A stretch of 64,000 nucleotides of DNA from an uncultured bacterium (GTDB taxonomy: Bacteria; Verrucomicrobiota; Verrucomicrobiia; Verrucomicrobiales; V1-33), in the NCBI GenBank assembly GCA_903954065.1, contig CAJBME010000250.1, positions 1-64,000 on the forward strand. Direction: 5' to 3'. Both the position numbers and the translations under genes were made by a program. The notes under the pieces were generated by a model. That model was not told the origin of the DNA. It made no database searches and saw only the letters and a list, made by a program, of their open reading frames with translations. Shown here in pieces: positions 62,702 through 64,000 of this stretch. Each line of letters starts with the position of its first letter. Within the stretch, counting starts at the first letter, position 1.

Positions 62702-64000
62702 TTAGGGTTGTTGCTGGACGCGGTAGAACCGTGCGGAATCAGCGGTCGTGAGGCTGGTATCGGTGAAGCTGGTTTCAGCGCTGGTGGCGGTGATTCCGGT
62801 TTGCAGAGTGGTCCAGACGCCGAGGGTGGTGGACGATTGGACGGCGTATTTTTGGCCGGCTACCGATGACCATTTGAGTTCGACTGGCGACGGTCCGCCG
62901 GCGGCGGGTGGAAGCAGGCTCAGGCTGGTGATGACGAGCGGGGTGGTGGGAGGGAGGGCCGACTCGCTGTAGATGCCGAAGTCATCGACGCCCCAGTACC
63001 AGCTGGCGGTGCCGGTGTGGGTGAAGCGAAAGCTGACGCGGGCCTGATTGTCGACGCCGGCGACGCGGAAGCGCTCGTAGCGTTTGCTTTCGATCGGATC
63101 GTCATTGAGGCGACCGCTGATGAATGGGCCGAGGTTATCAAGTGGGCGAGCGAGGATGAAGTCGGCATAGCTGCCGAGGGGGATGCGTTCGCCGTCTTCC
63201 CCGATGATGCGGGCCAAGTCTCCGTAGGGGGTGGTGAGGGTGGCGATCGTATCCACGGTGCCGTCTGGTTTCCGCAGGATGTCGCTGGCATCGATCATGT
63301 ACACAATCGGCTGCCAAGAGGTTCCGCCGTCGGTCGAGTATTCGAGTCCGCCGAAGCTGTCTTGATTTTGTTCGTAGTTGCTGCGGAAGGCGACCCAGAT
63401 TCCTGAGCGGCCGGTCAGATTGTATTCCGGCGTGGTGATGAACATAATTTGCTGGCCGCTTTGAGTGTCGCTTTCGCCGAACAGACTCTGGCCATCGAGG
63501 GCTTGCGGCACTTGGGTGCGTCGTCCGCCGAGTCCGCCGAGCGTATCCGTGCTGGCCACGAACCACCCTGGATACGTCAGCTCATCGGATTGATTTTCAG
63601 CGGTCCAGCCCGCAGGGGTTTCGAATTCCGTTGTGCTTTCAAAGTTTTCGAAGGTACCTGGAACCAGCTGAGGAAAGGTGGAGCTCAGGTTTATGAGGGC
63701 AGGCTCGGCAAAGGCTGATTTGTTGGCGAATTGGTCTTGATGACGCACGGTGACGCGTAGCGACTGGCCGGGGAAAAACCTTTCTAGGCCAAGCGCCAAC
63801 GAAGTGAGGGCGGTTGTCGAGGAGATTTCCTGCAGCGGGGCGGCGAAGCCGGTTTCAGGAGTGAAAGCGGCGCCCTCGAGGGCGACCTGCCAGACGCTGA
63901 GCGCGTGCTTTTGGCCAGGATCGGCGGCGGCGAAGGCCGGGGTGGTGACGGTCACATTGGAGCTGAAGAAGGAAGCTGACGCTGGGGCGGTCACACTGGG
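62702..64000 (-). CDS. Secreted protein, C-terminal part, 5' end beyond the window
   Basis: The frame is open to the right edge, so the N-terminus is missing; at least 432 residues are seen. It is beta-rich: a strand-rich region (QVALEGAAFTPETGFAAPL, LRVTVRHQDQFANKSAFAEP), a jelly-roll-like domain with FENFESTTEFETPAGWTAEN, IWVAFRSNYEQNQDSFGGLE and YSTDGGTSWQPIVYMID, then SFRFTHTGTASWYWGVDDFG. The C-terminal ~75 residues (VELKWSSVAGQKYAVQSSTT, SARFYRVQQQP) form the tail shared with other secreted proteins. No catalytic motif is visible. Confidence 0.8.
   Translation of the reverse strand, partial: PSVTAPASASFFSSNVTVTTPAFAAADPGQKHALSVWQVALEGAAFTPETGFAAPLQEISSTTALTSLALGLERFFPGQSLRVTVRHQDQFANKSAFAEPALINLSSTFPQLVPGTFENFESTTEFETPAGWTAENQSDELTYPGWFVASTDTLGGLGGRRTQVPQALDGQSLFGESDTQSGQQIMFITTPEYNLTGRSGIWVAFRSNYEQNQDSFGGLEYSTDGGTSWQPIVYMIDASDILRKPDGTVDTIATLTTPYGDLARIIGEDGERIPLGSYADFILARPLDNLGPFISGRLNDDPIESKRYERFRVAGVDNQARVSFRFTHTGTASWYWGVDDFGIYSESALPPTTPLVITSLSLLPPAAGGPSPVELKWSSVAGQKYAVQSSTTLGVWTTLQTGITATSAETSFTDTSLTTADSARFYRVQQQP

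Overview
The window is GC-rich, gene-dense chromosomal DNA from a bacterium most likely in the phylum Verrucomicrobiota (probably an Opitutae-type lineage). The reasons are the very large secreted proteins built from lamin-tail, CotH-kinase and LamG modules with a shared C-terminal signature, the Gram-negative envelope genes, and an ECF sigma factor paired with a vWA membrane protein. The taxonomic call is an inference from gene content, not from a marker-gene comparison. I see no prophage, insertion sequence, CRISPR array, rRNA or tRNA gene.

Layout. 1-4.2 kb: 3' part of a giant secreted CotH/lamin-tail protein. 4.3-6.5 kb: glycerate kinase and fabD. 6.5-11.0 kb (minus): a three-gene unit of a membrane-anchored unknown protein, an ATP-grasp/alpha-E fusion and a transglutaminase. 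11.3-15.8 kb: SNF2 helicase and an RsuA-type pseudouridine synthase. 16.0-30.4 kb (minus): two more giant CotH/lamin-tail proteins, then folE2, rpsR, rpmG, a DksA/TraR-like protein and tsaD. 30.6-33.0 kb: a secreted protein with three copies of a module also found in one CotH protein, closed by a clear intrinsic terminator. 33.1-37.6 kb: a hybrid histidine kinase divergent from clpC; clpC is preceded by a near-perfect sigma-54 (-24/-12) promoter with two upstream dyads. 38.0-38.8 kb: a MntA/HepT toxin-antitoxin pair between repeat elements. 39.0-43.0 kb (minus): gluzincin-like protein, ECF sigma factor and a vWA anti-sigma-like membrane protein. 43.3-45.5 kb: a polyprenyl glycosylphosphotransferase divergent from aroD. 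45.5-46.0 kb: a repeat island with long inverted arms. 46.0-51.3 kb: an unknown acidic protein, a LpsA/WaaE-type glycosyltransferase, a dihydrolipoamide acyltransferase and a sigma-54 activator with a pseudo-receiver. 51.4-53.7 kb: divergent uppS and uppP, the latter overlapping a Hint-domain lipoprotein. 53.8-57.9 kb: RluE-type pseudouridine synthase, a formylglycine-generating-enzyme-like protein and a secreted propeller-like protein. 58.1-62.5 kb: menF-menD-menH-menB for menaquinone. 62.7-64.0 kb: C-terminal part of another secreted protein.

How the genes fit together. Core metabolism (menaquinone, shikimate, folate/pterin, fatty acid, 2-oxoacid dehydrogenase) and undecaprenyl-phosphate recycling sit among envelope and secretion genes. 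Five secreted proteins end in a similar short beta-strand-rich tail and probably share an export or surface-sorting route. The most interesting points are that shared tail, a four-copy 'LGMDFDV' module, the sigma-54 promoter at clpC with a sigma-54 activator elsewhere in the window, the possibly self-processing Hint lipoprotein, the sigma/vWA pair with a lost metal site, and a family of palindromic intergenic repeats.
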